A stretch of 64,000 nt of DNA from VXNE01 sp965200505 (GTDB lineage: Bacteria; Pseudomonadota; Gammaproteobacteria; Pseudomonadales; Azotimanducaceae), in assembly GCA_965200505.1 (NCBI GenBank), contig OZ241343.1:2852001-2916000 (forward strand), read 5' to 3'. The position numbers and the translations under genes were made by a program. Below the pieces are notes generated by a model that was given only the letters and a program-made list of their open reading frames with translations, was not told the origin of the DNA and ran no database searches. Each line of letters opens with the position of its first letter. The first letter of the stretch is position 1. This document shows positions 34,109 through 42,620 of the stretch, one piece after another.

Positions 34109-34348
34109 ATGGCGGAACCGAAGATCGCGCAGCGGGCACCTTTTGCCGTGGATGTGCAGGCCGGCCAGAAGTACTTCTGGTGCGCCTGCGGCAAGAGCGC
34201 CAACCAACCCTTCTGCGACGGCTCGCATCGGGACACCGAGTTCGTCCCGCAGCCGTTTGAGGCGGCCGAAAGCCGCACACTGTACTTCTGCGGCTGCAAG
34301 CGGAGCGCCAAGGCGCCGCTCTGCGACGGCACCCATAACTCCCTCTAA
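34109..34348 (+). CDS. CDGSH iron-sulfur protein (two motifs)
   Basis: A 79-residue protein with two CDGSH-type [2Fe-2S] motifs: CACGKSANQPFCDGSH and CGCKRSAKAPLCDGTH. Each has the C-x-C-x(n)-C-x3-H ligand set. The start at ATG 34109 is set by GGAGG at 34098-34102. Such small proteins are thought to act in electron transfer or redox sensing. It lies 20 bp after the enoyl-CoA hydratase. Confidence 0.9.
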   Translation: MAEPKIAQRAPFAVDVQAGQKYFWCACGKSANQPFCDGSHRDTEFVPQPFEAAESRTLYFCGCKRSAKAPLCDGTHNSL

Positions 34349-34377
34349 GCGTCCGGGCGTCATGCAGGTTTCACGCC

Positions 34378-37140
34378 ATGCTGTCGAAATGGTTCAAGGG
34401 CAAGCCGAAACTGACGGACGCGGATCCGGCGCGTCGGTTGGCGGCTGTGCAGGCGCTGGACGCCACCGCGCAGCAGACCTTGGCGGCCATCGTGCGCGAA
34501 GACCGGGACGCGGCTGTGCGCGCCGCCGCGCTCGACCGTTTGGACGCACCCCACTTGGGCGCCCTGCTGCTGGAAGCCGAAGCCCGGCAAGACCGTTCCG
34601 CCGCCCTTGACGTCGCCAGCCGCCTAGCCGCGCTGGGTGACGACCACGCCTTCGCCGACCATGCGCTGATCGCCGTCGCCCGTTGCGCCGAGGCACCTTC
34701 GCCGGCGGCCCTCGCCGCCATCGCGGATGCCGAGCTACAGGCCCTCGCCATCACCCGTGTGCGCGACGCCGAAACCCGCACCGCCTTGGCGGAATCGGTA
34801 TGGAATGCAGCACCCCTCACCGCCTTGGAAGCGCTCACCCGCAATCGGGACAAGGCCCTGCACCGGTTGGCAAAGGAGCGCCTCGGCGCCCTGCGAAAGC
34901 TGCGCGAGGCGCGCTCCGAACTCACGCTGCGCGCCGAGTCTTTGGCTGACGCGGCGCAGCGCCTCGAACCCACCGAGCCCCAGTTCGCGGCGCGGCGGGA
35001 AGCGCTGCGGCGCGAGTGGGAGGGCGTGTGGCTTGAGTTGGACGCCAACGCCGCGGCGCTGGCGCGTTTCGGCGAAAGCGCCGCAGCCGCCACAGCCTTG
35101 AGGCAACGGTTCCAGCTACCGGACGCTCCGCCGCCACAAGCTGCACCGCCGCCGGCAACCTTCGAGCAGCTGCTGGCCGAGCTCACCGCCCTCGAAGGGG
35201 AACTGTTCGGGGCCTTGGACGATCTCGAGGACAGCGCCGCCATGGCAGGGCGTTTGGCGGACATCGAAGGGCGTTGGAGCGAGGCGGCGGCAGTTTCGTC
35301 CCCGGCCCCAACGGCCGCCGAGCCCCATCAAGCGCTTACCGAGCGCCTGCGCGACGTTTTGGCAGCGCTGCAACGCGCCAATGCGCGGCGTGGCGCCGCG
35401 ACCGCCATCCTCGCCCTCAACACGGCCTGGCAAGAACCCGACAAGGACGAGGACTTTGCGGCCCTGTGGCGCACCCAAGGCACTTGTCGTCGCGCCGCGC
35501 GGGAGGCCGCGGCCATCATCGAGGCCGTGGCTTGGCCTGCCGAGACGCCAGCACCGGCTTGGCTCTCCGACTTGGCCGCCAAGCGTGAGGCGCTGCCTGC
35601 CGTGGACGAACGCTGTCAAGCCATGTTCAGGGCGCTCAAGCAGGAAATCGAAGACAGCATCAAAGCGATGGAAGCCCATGTGGAGGCTGGCGAAATCGCC
35701 GAGGCATCGCGCAAGCAAGGGCAAGCCAGCCGCTTGATCCGGCGGCTGCCCAAATCCGCCCAAGACGGGTCGGCGAGCCATTTGGCGAGCCGCTCCGGGC
35801 GTTTGAAGGAGCTCAACGCTTGGCAGGCGTTCGCGGAGCGCGGCCAACGCGAAGCGCTGTGCGACGAGATGGAGGCATTGGCGGACAACCCGTTGCCACC
35901 GGCGGAGCAGGCGCAGCGCATCAAGGCGCTGCGCAAGCGCGTGCAAGCGCTCGGGCGCATCCGCTCCGGGAAAGACCGGGTGTTGATGGAACGCTTCGAC
36001 GCCGCCGCGGAGCGCGCCTTCGCGCCCTGTCGGCAACACTTTGAGGCGCTGGCGGAGACGCGCCGCTTCAATCTCGCCCAGCGCGAGACCATCTGCCGGG
36101 AACTGGAGACCTTCCTCGCCGGCAACGATTGGCAGAACGCGGACTACAAGGGCGTCGCGCAGATCCTGCGCGCGGCGCGGGAGGAGTGGCGCACCTACCA
36201 TCCCGTGGACAGCGCCCCCGGCAAGAAGCTCGACGCCCGCTTCAAGGCGGTGACGGATGCGCTGCATAAGCACGTCAAGGGGGATTGGCAGCGCAACGTC
36301 GCCGCCAAGGAGGCCATCGTCGAGGAGGCGCGGGCCGCGGTGGAAGCGGATGGCCCAGTGGCGGAACAGGTGGAGCTGATGAAACGCCTGCAGCGCGAGT
36401 GGCGGGAAGTGGGGCCCACGCCGCGCCGCAAGGATCAACAGCTCTGGAAGGCTTTCCGCGACATTTGCGACCATGTGTTCAACGCCCGGGACGCGGACCG
36501 CGACGAGCGCCGCTCGAAGGCGAGCAGCACAGTGGCGCAGGCGAACGCCTTGGTCGAGGACGTGCTGGCCGCCGCATCTGACGACGCCACGGAGGTCCCG
36601 GATCGGCGGATGCTGCGCGACTTCGAGGCCCGTGCCCACGAACTGGAAGGGCTGCCGCGTGAGGTGGAGAAGCGCGTGCAGCGGGCCCTTTCAGACTTCA
36701 CGCGGGAAGTGGCCCTCGCCGTCGGCCGACGCCGGGTGCAGGACGAGCTCAAGCACATCGAGCGCATGGAGGGCTTGGACGCGGCGCTGGCACAGATCGA
36801 GCGCGATGGCGGCGCCACCGATGCTTGGCAGGAGGAAGCCCAAGCACTCAAGGCGGCTTTCGCGCCCCGCTTGAACGGCACCGCCGCGGCCGACGCCGAA
36901 GCGCTCAAGAAGCTCGCCATCGAGGCGGAAATCGCGGCTGAGATGGATTCTCCCGCCGAGGACCAATCGCTCCGGATGGCGCTGCGGATGGACCGCCTGC
37001 GTGACGGCTTCGGCAACCGCGACCGCGCCGACGGCGCCGAGCTGCTCGAACGTTGGTGCGCCAGCGCGGCCGACCAACGCGGCGCCGAAGCGGCGCGGGG
37101 GCGGTTCTTCACGGCCCTTCGCCGGATGGCGCAGCCCTGA
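34378..37140 (+). CDS. DUF349 coiled-coil protein
   Basis: A 920-residue, highly charged, helical protein of the DUF349 family common in gammaproteobacteria. DUF349-type segments recur near residues 600-760 (AQRETICRELETFLAGNDW, REEWRTYHPVD, LQREWREVGPTPRRKDQQLWKAFR). The N-terminal 100 residues look like short HEAT-type helical repeats (AAVRAAALDRLDAPHL). No enzyme motif, signal peptide or membrane helix. Function unknown; cytoplasmic by appearance. Confidence 0.85.
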   Translation: MLSKWFKGKPKLTDADPARRLAAVQALDATAQQTLAAIVREDRDAAVRAAALDRLDAPHLGALLLEAEARQDRSAALDVASRLAALGDDHAFADHALIAVARCAEAPSPAALAAIADAELQALAITRVRDAETRTALAESVWNAAPLTALEALTRNRDKALHRLAKERLGALRKLREARSELTLRAESLADAAQRLEPTEPQFAARREALRREWEGVWLELDANAAALARFGESAAAATALRQRFQLPDAPPPQAAPPPATFEQLLAELTALEGELFGALDDLEDSAAMAGRLADIEGRWSEAAAVSSPAPTAAEPHQALTERLRDVLAALQRANARRGAATAILALNTAWQEPDKDEDFAALWRTQGTCRRAAREAAAIIEAVAWPAETPAPAWLSDLAAKREALPAVDERCQAMFRALKQEIEDSIKAMEAHVEAGEIAEASRKQGQASRLIRRLPKSAQDGSASHLASRSGRLKELNAWQAFAERGQREALCDEMEALADNPLPPAEQAQRIKALRKRVQALGRIRSGKDRVLMERFDAAAERAFAPCRQHFEALAETRRFNLAQRETICRELETFLAGNDWQNADYKGVAQILRAAREEWRTYHPVDSAPGKKLDARFKAVTDALHKHVKGDWQRNVAAKEAIVEEARAAVEADGPVAEQVELMKRLQREWREVGPTPRRKDQQLWKAFRDICDHVFNARDADRDERRSKASSTVAQANALVEDVLAAASDDATEVPDRRMLRDFEARAHELEGLPREVEKRVQRALSDFTREVALAVGRRRVQDELKHIERMEGLDAALAQIERDGGATDAWQEEAQALKAAFAPRLNGTAAADAEALKKLAIEAEIAAEMDSPAEDQSLRMALRMDRLRDGFGNRDRADGAELLERWCASAADQRGAEAARGRFFTALRRMAQP

Positions 37141-37173
37141 AACACCACCGCACCGCGTTGCGCTGAGGGTGCC

Positions 37174-38538
37174 CTAACGCGGCAGCGTCAGCGTCACCCG
37201 AGCGCCGCCCAAGTCGCTCTCCTCCAACGTGAGGGCGCCGTCGTAGGCGTCTGCCAACTCCGCCACGATGGCGAGGCCGATGCCGTGGCCGGCATGGTTC
37301 GCATCCGCCCGGGCACCCCGCGCCAGCACCCGCTCGCGGGCCGCGGCCGGAATGCCTGGGCCGTCATCCTCCACGACGATGCGCGCCAGGTCTTCGGCGG
37401 CCAAAGTCACGCGGACGCGGGACGCCGAGTACTTGTAGGCGTTCTCCAACAAGTTGCCGAGCATCTGCAGCAGGTCGCGCTCATCACCGCGGGCGCTCAC
37501 CGGTGCCGCGATCCGCTCCACCGCCACGCCCTTCGCCGCGTATGCCTGATCGAGGGTACGCGTGAGCCTTTCAACGAGGGGCGCCACGGCCACCGCCCGC
37601 TTCGGCACCACCGTGCGCACCGCCACGGCGCGCGACAGCTGATGCGCCACCGTGGCTTCCATGAGTTCGAGCTGCTCGCCGAACAGCGCCTGTTCCTTGG
37701 GCGGCAGATCGACGGCGGCGTTGCGCAGCACCGTGAGCGGCGTCTTGAGGCTGTGCGCCAAATCCCCCATCGCCTTGCGGTGACGCTCTTGGTTGTCGCG
37801 CTCGCCCACCACGAAACGGTTCAAGGTGTGGGCGAGGGCCGTGAGTTCGCGGGGATAGTCAGCGCCGATGTCTTCGCCAACGCCGGCCCGCAGCGCGGCA
37901 ATCCGCGCCGTCATGCGGCGCACCGGCGCCAACCCCCAGCGCAGCGCCACCAGCTGCGCCACGATGAGCAACAGCGTGGCACTCGCCAAGCCGATGGCCA
38001 CGTTGCGTCGAAAGGCGGCGATTTGCGCCCCAAAGGGGCGCCGATCGGCGAGCACCCAGAGGGTCATCTCCGCCTCCTGCGCCTGTTCCCAGATCACGGT
38101 GTAGCCGAGTTGGAACACATCGGGGTGCCCGTCGCCGGTCGCGTCCAGGAACCGAAAGCTGCCGGGCAGCGGCCGCGGCGCCGGTGGCGGCGCCAGCGGC
38201 GTGACCCGCAGCGATGGCGAGCGCCATGTAATGGCGCCGTCCGCGGCTTGGATGTAGGCGTAGAGGCCAGACTCAGGCGCGGAGAGGCGCGGGTCTCCCA
38301 AGTCCTGCGGGAAGTGCAAGCCATCGCCCCGCACCTGCGCGGCGCCCAGCAGCCCGTAAATCGCGCCGCGCATCTGCTCCTCGGCGCCGGCGAGCACGCT
38401 GGCCACGAAGGAGCGTTCCAACACCCAACCCGTGGCCGCGAGGAACGAGCCCAAGGCGATGGCGGACGTCACCATCAACCGCCCCTCAAGGCTGCCGCCG
38501 CGGGCGCCGCGGCGGCCGACGGAGCGTCTCCCGTTCAA
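37174..38538 (-). CDS. PhoQ-like sensor histidine kinase
   Basis: A 454-residue membrane histidine kinase. Two membrane helices (about 22-45 and 180-205) bracket a periplasmic sensor. HAMP is at about 205-255, the H-box is GDLAHSLKTPLTVL, and the ATPase boxes are NLLENAYKYS (N), VEDDGPGIP (G1) and GHGIGLAIV (G2). The D/LAHSLKTPL form of the H-box is typical of PhoQ-like kinases. A TTG start at 38538 overlaps the regulator stop (TTGA). Signal unknown; Mg2+ or envelope stress is inference. Confidence 0.85.
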   Translation of the reverse strand: MNGRRSVGRRGARGGSLEGRLMVTSAIALGSFLAATGWVLERSFVASVLAGAEEQMRGAIYGLLGAAQVRGDGLHFPQDLGDPRLSAPESGLYAYIQAADGAITWRSPSLRVTPLAPPPAPRPLPGSFRFLDATGDGHPDVFQLGYTVIWEQAQEAEMTLWVLADRRPFGAQIAAFRRNVAIGLASATLLLIVAQLVALRWGLAPVRRMTARIAALRAGVGEDIGADYPRELTALAHTLNRFVVGERDNQERHRKAMGDLAHSLKTPLTVLRNAAVDLPPKEQALFGEQLELMEATVAHQLSRAVAVRTVVPKRAVAVAPLVERLTRTLDQAYAAKGVAVERIAAPVSARGDERDLLQMLGNLLENAYKYSASRVRVTLAAEDLARIVVEDDGPGIPAAARERVLARGARADANHAGHGIGLAIVAELADAYDGALTLEESDLGGARVTLTLPR

Positions 38539-39209
38539 GCGCCGGCGGCGAATCGGTAGCCTTGGCCGCGCACCGTGACGATGGGGCTTAAGGTGCCGTC
38601 CGGGTCAAGTTTCTTGCGCAGGCGGCCCACGAACACCTCGATGACGTTGCTGTCGCGGTCGAAGTCTTGCTCGTAGAGCCGCTCGACCAGCTCCGCCTTC
38701 GAGACCACCCGCGAGCCGTTCAGCATCAGGCACTCCAACACCCGGTACTCGAAGCCCGTCAGCGCCACCGCGCAGCCGCGGGCGGTGACGGCCCGCTGCG
38801 CGGTGTCGAGGGTGAAGTCGCCGCGGCTGATCACCGGTGACGCATGGCCGGCGGCGCGGCGCACCAAGGCGTTTACCCGCGCCGCGAGTTCCTCCATGTG
38901 GAACGGCTTCGTGAGGTAATCGTCGGCGCCGGTCTCCAACGCCGTCACCTTGTCTTGCCAATCTGCCCGCGCCGTGAGGATGAGGATGGGAAAGGCGCGA
39001 TCTTCCGCGCGGAGTTTGGCGACGAGGTCGATGCCGTTCAGCTTCGGCAAACCAATGTCGATGATCGCCGCGTCGTAGTCGAACTCGCGCCCGAAGTAGA
39101 GCCCTTCCTCGCCGTCACCGGCCAAATCGACCACGAAGCCCAAATCGCGCAGCCGCTTGTCCACCTGCGCCAGCAGCAGCATCTGATCCTCGACGAGCAG
39201 GATGCGCAC
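38535..39209 (-). CDS. PhoP-like response regulator
   Basis: An OmpR-family regulator of 224 residues: receiver with acidic pocket (VEDQ), phospho-acceptor in IIDIGLPKLNG, T/K switch in LTARAD and LTKPFHMEE, then a winged-helix DNA-binding domain ending RLRKKLDPDG...VRGQGYRF. The GTG at 39209 (VRILLVEDQ) with GGAAG upstream is the natural start. It is followed by the kinase with a 4-bp overlap and preceded by a PepSY gene, a frequent arrangement for PhoPQ-like pairs. Confidence 0.9.
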   Translation of the reverse strand: MRILLVEDQMLLLAQVDKRLRDLGFVVDLAGDGEEGLYFGREFDYDAAIIDIGLPKLNGIDLVAKLRAEDRAFPILILTARADWQDKVTALETGADDYLTKPFHMEELAARVNALVRRAAGHASPVISRGDFTLDTAQRAVTARGCAVALTGFEYRVLECLMLNGSRVVSKAELVERLYEQDFDRDSNVIEVFVGRLRKKLDPDGTLSPIVTVRGQGYRFAAGA

Positions 39210-39210
39210 A

Positions 39211-39501
39211 TCAATCTTCCGCCACGCCGCCGCGCCGGTCCACGAAGACGTTCTTGACGCGCCCGCCCGCCACGAGCACCCGCACGTCGAAGCCGCGCTC
39301 GCCATCGCGCATGGCCCTGGCCGCGGAAAGTACGCGCCCGTCAAAGCGCTCACGCACGATGCCGACGGCGCGCTCCTTCGTCATGCCGGCGGCGGCCGGC
39401 GCGAAATGAGCCGCGCCCTCCGGCGCCTCCCGCGGCGCACCCGCCGGCGCGACGGCCCCGGCAAGGACGCAGACGACCGCAAGGAGCCGTGTCCAACGCA
39501 T
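39211..39501 (-). CDS. Small exported PepSY-domain protein
   Basis: A 96-residue protein with a signal peptide (MRWTRLLAVVCVLAGAVAPAGA) and one PepSY domain (MTKERAVGIVRERFDGRVLSA, then a GFDVRVLVAGGRVKNVFVD strand pair). PepSY proteins beside two-component systems are thought to modulate the sensor in the periplasm; that role is inference here. The stop lies 1 bp before the regulator start, so the three genes form one operon. Confidence 0.8.
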   Translation of the reverse strand: MRWTRLLAVVCVLAGAVAPAGAPREAPEGAAHFAPAAAGMTKERAVGIVRERFDGRVLSAARAMRDGERGFDVRVLVAGGRVKNVFVDRRGGVAED

Positions 39502-39575
39502 GGCCGGATTGTACTGACATTCGCGGCCGTGGGATGCCGGTGCCGGGCGCGTGGGCGAAGGCCGGCGCTTGCGCC

Positions 39576-40088
39576 TCAACCGAGCGGCGTCACCCGCACC
39601 CGCACCCGAATGCGGTCGCCCGGGTGTTCAGGCAAGCGCGTGGAATAGCGCTCGCCGGCGTAGCGGTAGGTCACGTCGTAGCCCAACAGCCGTTCGTGGC
39701 TCACCTGCTCTTCCACCACATCGCACACCTCGCGCTCGCGGTACACCGCGCTGTGCCCGTCACGCCGCCGCGAGACGTCGTAGCCGACGCTGCCGCCCAA
39801 GGCCGCGCCGAGCACTGCGCCCACTTGCCGGTTGCGCTTCTTGTGGCCCAAGGCGTTGCCGACCGCCCCGCCAATGATGGCGCCCAGGATCGGCCCGGTG
39901 GCGGAGGCGCCGCGCCGCCGCACCGGACGCCGCTCGATGCGGCAGTGTTCCACCGGCGTGACGTGGCGCACGGTGCCATACACCGGCCTCACGTCCAGCA
40001 CCTCGGCATACACCGTGGTGGCGTCGGCGGCGGCCCCGAAGGCAGTGCCGCCCAAGGCGACGATGGCGATGCATTGGGCGCGGTTCAT
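39576..40088 (-). CDS. Glycine-zipper 2TM envelope protein
   Basis: A 170-residue exported protein with a signal-like N-terminus and a classic glycine zipper (ATGPILGAIIGGAVGNALG, then GAVLGAALGGSVGYDV) followed by a basic, Tyr-rich C-terminus. It resembles the SlyB/OsmB/Rickettsia 17-kDa surface antigen group, though no lipobox Cys is seen. The ribosome site GGAGAA sits in the loop of a short GGCT/AGCC stem just before the ATG. Probably an envelope-integrity protein; it lies 74 bp upstream of the PepSY gene. Confidence 0.75.
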   Translation of the reverse strand: MNRAQCIAIVALGGTAFGAAADATTVYAEVLDVRPVYGTVRHVTPVEHCRIERRPVRRRGASATGPILGAIIGGAVGNALGHKKRNRQVGAVLGAALGGSVGYDVSRRRDGHSAVYREREVCDVVEEQVSHERLLGYDVTYRYAGERYSTRLPEHPGDRIRVRVRVTPLG

Positions 40089-40103
40089 TTGGCTTTCTCC
40101 AGC

Positions 40104-40140
40104 CGCTGCGGCAGGGCGACGGGCACAGCTTGCCGCAGCG
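40104..40140 (-). other. Hairpin between the glycerate kinase and glycine-zipper genes
   Basis: CGCTGCGGCA (40104-40113) pairs perfectly with TGCCGCAGCG (40131-40140) across 17 bases. It lies after the kinase stop and before the glycine-zipper start, without a T-run. It could attenuate read-through or structure the leader. Confidence 0.45.
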
Positions 40141-40176
40141 TGGCTGAACGCAACATGAACGCGGCGCCGGGGCGCG

Positions 40177-41058
40177 TCAGCCAGAGCGAGCCGAGACGCC
40201 AGCCACCCGATGGCGCTCGTCTAGGTCCACCACGACATCCGCCCGCGGCGGCAGATCCTCCCGCATCCAAAGGGTCAAACGTTCGTAATGCGCGACGAAA
40301 CGGTGGATGGCGGCGGCGTCCAAGCGTTGTTCCGGTGCCCGCTGCCCCTCTGCCGAAAGCCGCCAGCGGCGCACCGCGGCCAAGCCCGGCACACGCAGGT
40401 AGATGAGGTGGTCGAACCCCGCGAAGAGACGGGCATAGGCGGTGGCCAATGCCTCGTTGACGCGGTGGCGCCACACGCCGTCCGCATCCTCATTCGCCTC
40501 CAAGGCATTGACGGGCGTGGCGAGACGCGCGGCCGGCTCCGGGCGGGCGCCAACGCACCAACCCTCGAAGATCGCCAAGTCCACCGGCGTCGCCACCTTG
40601 CGGGGGTTGGCGGCGCGGTCGTCACGCCCCTTGTCGAAGACCGGAATGGACGCTTCGCCCGGCCGGAAGAGCGCCGCCAATGTCGCCTCGCACAGCGCCA
40701 CGTCATGGCTGCCCGGCGGCCCCCGGGTGACGAAGAGCGGGTGTGTGGTCTGCCCCAAGGCGATGCGCTCGGCGCGGGTGAGGTAGAAGTCATCCAGCGA
40801 CAGCGCGATGGCGTTCATGCCGAAGTGTCGCGCCGCGGCCACCATGGCGCCGGCCAGCGTCGATTTGCCCGAACCTTGGCCACCGCAAAGCGCCACCCGG
40901 GCCGGCACCCGCGTTTCGCGCCAAGCCGCCAACCATTGCGCCGCCAAGACGCGCCAGTCCTCCGGCAGCGTGGCATCCAGTACCATAAAGCAGCCCCGCG
41001 CGGCGCCAACGAGCTGGTCGGCCGCGATGGTCAAGTGCTGGCGCAGGCGGTCAGCCAA
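40177..41058 (-). CDS. P-loop kinase, D-glycerate 3-kinase type
   Basis: A 293-residue P-loop kinase with ALCGGQGSGKST (Walker A near residue 57), ALSLDDFYLTRAER (Walker B-like), a substrate segment FDKGRDDRA and FEGWCVGARP. This pattern matches plant-type D-glycerate 3-kinase and bacterial YggC-like kinases, which phosphorylate D-glycerate. The TTG at 41058 overlaps the MATE stop by 8 bp; an internal ATG at residue 25 is the alternative start. It could act with the glyoxylate-reductase-like enzyme at 27231, which is inference. Confidence 0.75.
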   Translation of the reverse strand: MADRLRQHLTIAADQLVGAARGCFMVLDATLPEDWRVLAAQWLAAWRETRVPARVALCGGQGSGKSTLAGAMVAAARHFGMNAIALSLDDFYLTRAERIALGQTTHPLFVTRGPPGSHDVALCEATLAALFRPGEASIPVFDKGRDDRAANPRKVATPVDLAIFEGWCVGARPEPAARLATPVNALEANEDADGVWRHRVNEALATAYARLFAGFDHLIYLRVPGLAAVRRWRLSAEGQRAPEQRLDAAAIHRFVAHYERLTLWMREDLPPRADVVVDLDERHRVAGVSARSG

Positions 41059-42508
41059 GGGCCAGCCGCCGCACCCGCGCCACGTTGCCGGAGAGCCGCC
41101 AGACGCGCCAGATGAGCATCACCGCCGCCACGGAGAGCCCCGCCACCAGCCCCACCCAGAAGCCGGTGACGCCCATCGCCGTCACCCCGCCGAGGCCGAA
41201 GCCCAGCGCTGCGCCCACCGGCAAGCCGATGGCCCAGTACGCGAACGCGGCGGTGAGCATCGGCGCGCGGGTGTCCTTGTAGCCGCGCAGCGCACCCATC
41301 GCCGTGACTTGGGTGTCGTCCACGAATTGATACAGCGCGACGATGAGCAGCAGCCCCGCGGCCTTGGCGACGACCTCCGCATCCGTGGTGTAGAGGCCGG
41401 CGATGCCGCCCCGGAACCAGAGCAGCAACGCGGCGGCGACGCAGGCGAAAGCCAGCGAGGCGCCCAAGGCGACGAACACGGAGCGGCGGGCGCCGGCATA
41501 GTCCCGGGCGCCGATGTTGTAGCCCACCCGAATGGTGGCGGCCATGCCCAGCGCCAACGGGATCATGAAGGTGACACCCCCCACGTTGGAGGCGATCTGG
41601 TGCGCCGCGACGGCTTCCACGCCGAGGTTGCCGACCAACAGCGTCACCACGGAGAACACGGTCATCTCGAAGAAGAGCGCGAAGCCGATGGGCACGCCGA
41701 GCTTCAAGAGCCGCCACATGATGGCCGGGTCTGGCCAAGAGAAACGCGCCAACACGCCGACGGCCCGCACCCGCGAGTAGCGGGCGATGGCGATCATGGC
41801 GATGAGTTCGCCCCACATCACGATGGCGCCGGAGACGCCGCAGCCGACGCCGCCCATGGCCGGCACGCCGAAGCCCCCGTACACGAACAGGTAGTTGAGC
41901 GGCACCTTCACCGCCAAGGCCGACAGCGCCACCACCATCGCCGGCCGCGTCCACGACATCCCGTCGCACAGATAGCGGAACACGAAATAGCCGAGGATCG
42001 GCACGAGGCCGAAGCTCATCGCCGAGATGTAGCCGCTGGCGACGGGAATGGCCAACGGGTCCACACCCACCAGCCGATAGCCCACTTCGCCGAACTGCAT
42101 CGGCACGGCGAGCAGCAAGCCGCCGATGAGCGCGATCCAAAGCGCTTGGCGCACCACCGCCCCGGCTTCGCTCGCCTGCCCGGCGCCATGCATCTGCGAC
42201 ACCGTGGGCGTGACGGACATGACGATGCCGGAAAGCAGCAGCAGCCCCGGCCAAAAGAAGCTGGCGCCGAGGGCGACGCCGGCCAAGTCCACCGGGCTGA
42301 CGCGGCCGGCCATCACCGCGTCCACCGCGGACATCCCCATGTGCGAGAGCTGCGTGAGGATGATCGGTGCCGCCAACACGCTTAACGCTTTGAGCTCGGC
42401 GGCGCCGCGACGGCGCCGGCCGGAGAACCCGGCGGCCGCGGGCCCGCCGCGGGCGCCGGCCACTGCCGGCGCCGCGCCTACGCTTCGCTCCACCGCGCTT
42501 TGCGCCAT
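41051..42508 (-). CDS. MATE family efflux pump, copy 1
   Basis: A 485-residue multidrug and toxin extrusion protein with about 12 membrane helices and MATE stretches such as APIILTQLSHMGMSAVDAVMAGR, SASFFWP-like GASFFWPGLLLL and GYNIGARDYAGAR. These pumps export drugs or metabolites using Na+ or H+ gradients. It is a close tandem paralogue of the next entry, with long nearly identical DNA stretches. 112 bp separate the two. Confidence 0.9.
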   Translation of the reverse strand: MAQSAVERSVGAAPAVAGARGGPAAAGFSGRRRRGAAELKALSVLAAPIILTQLSHMGMSAVDAVMAGRVSPVDLAGVALGASFFWPGLLLLSGIVMSVTPTVSQMHGAGQASEAGAVVRQALWIALIGGLLLAVPMQFGEVGYRLVGVDPLAIPVASGYISAMSFGLVPILGYFVFRYLCDGMSWTRPAMVVALSALAVKVPLNYLFVYGGFGVPAMGGVGCGVSGAIVMWGELIAMIAIARYSRVRAVGVLARFSWPDPAIMWRLLKLGVPIGFALFFEMTVFSVVTLLVGNLGVEAVAAHQIASNVGGVTFMIPLALGMAATIRVGYNIGARDYAGARRSVFVALGASLAFACVAAALLLWFRGGIAGLYTTDAEVVAKAAGLLLIVALYQFVDDTQVTAMGALRGYKDTRAPMLTAAFAYWAIGLPVGAALGFGLGGVTAMGVTGFWVGLVAGLSVAAVMLIWRVWRLSGNVARVRRLALG

Positions 42509-42620
42509 GTCGAGTCCGAGGGGTTCGGGGGAAGGCGGATTCTAATGGCCCGCAGTTCCCGACGACGGGCGTTCGAGCGAATCTCGGCGTTGCGCGAACA
42601 CCGCGCCGGCAGGGTACGCC

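Noticed and set aside
34371..39648. Several long minus- and plus-strand frames opposite the DUF349 gene and the two-component genes
   Set aside because: All mirror real genes in other frames and contain compositionally biased, motif-free sequence.
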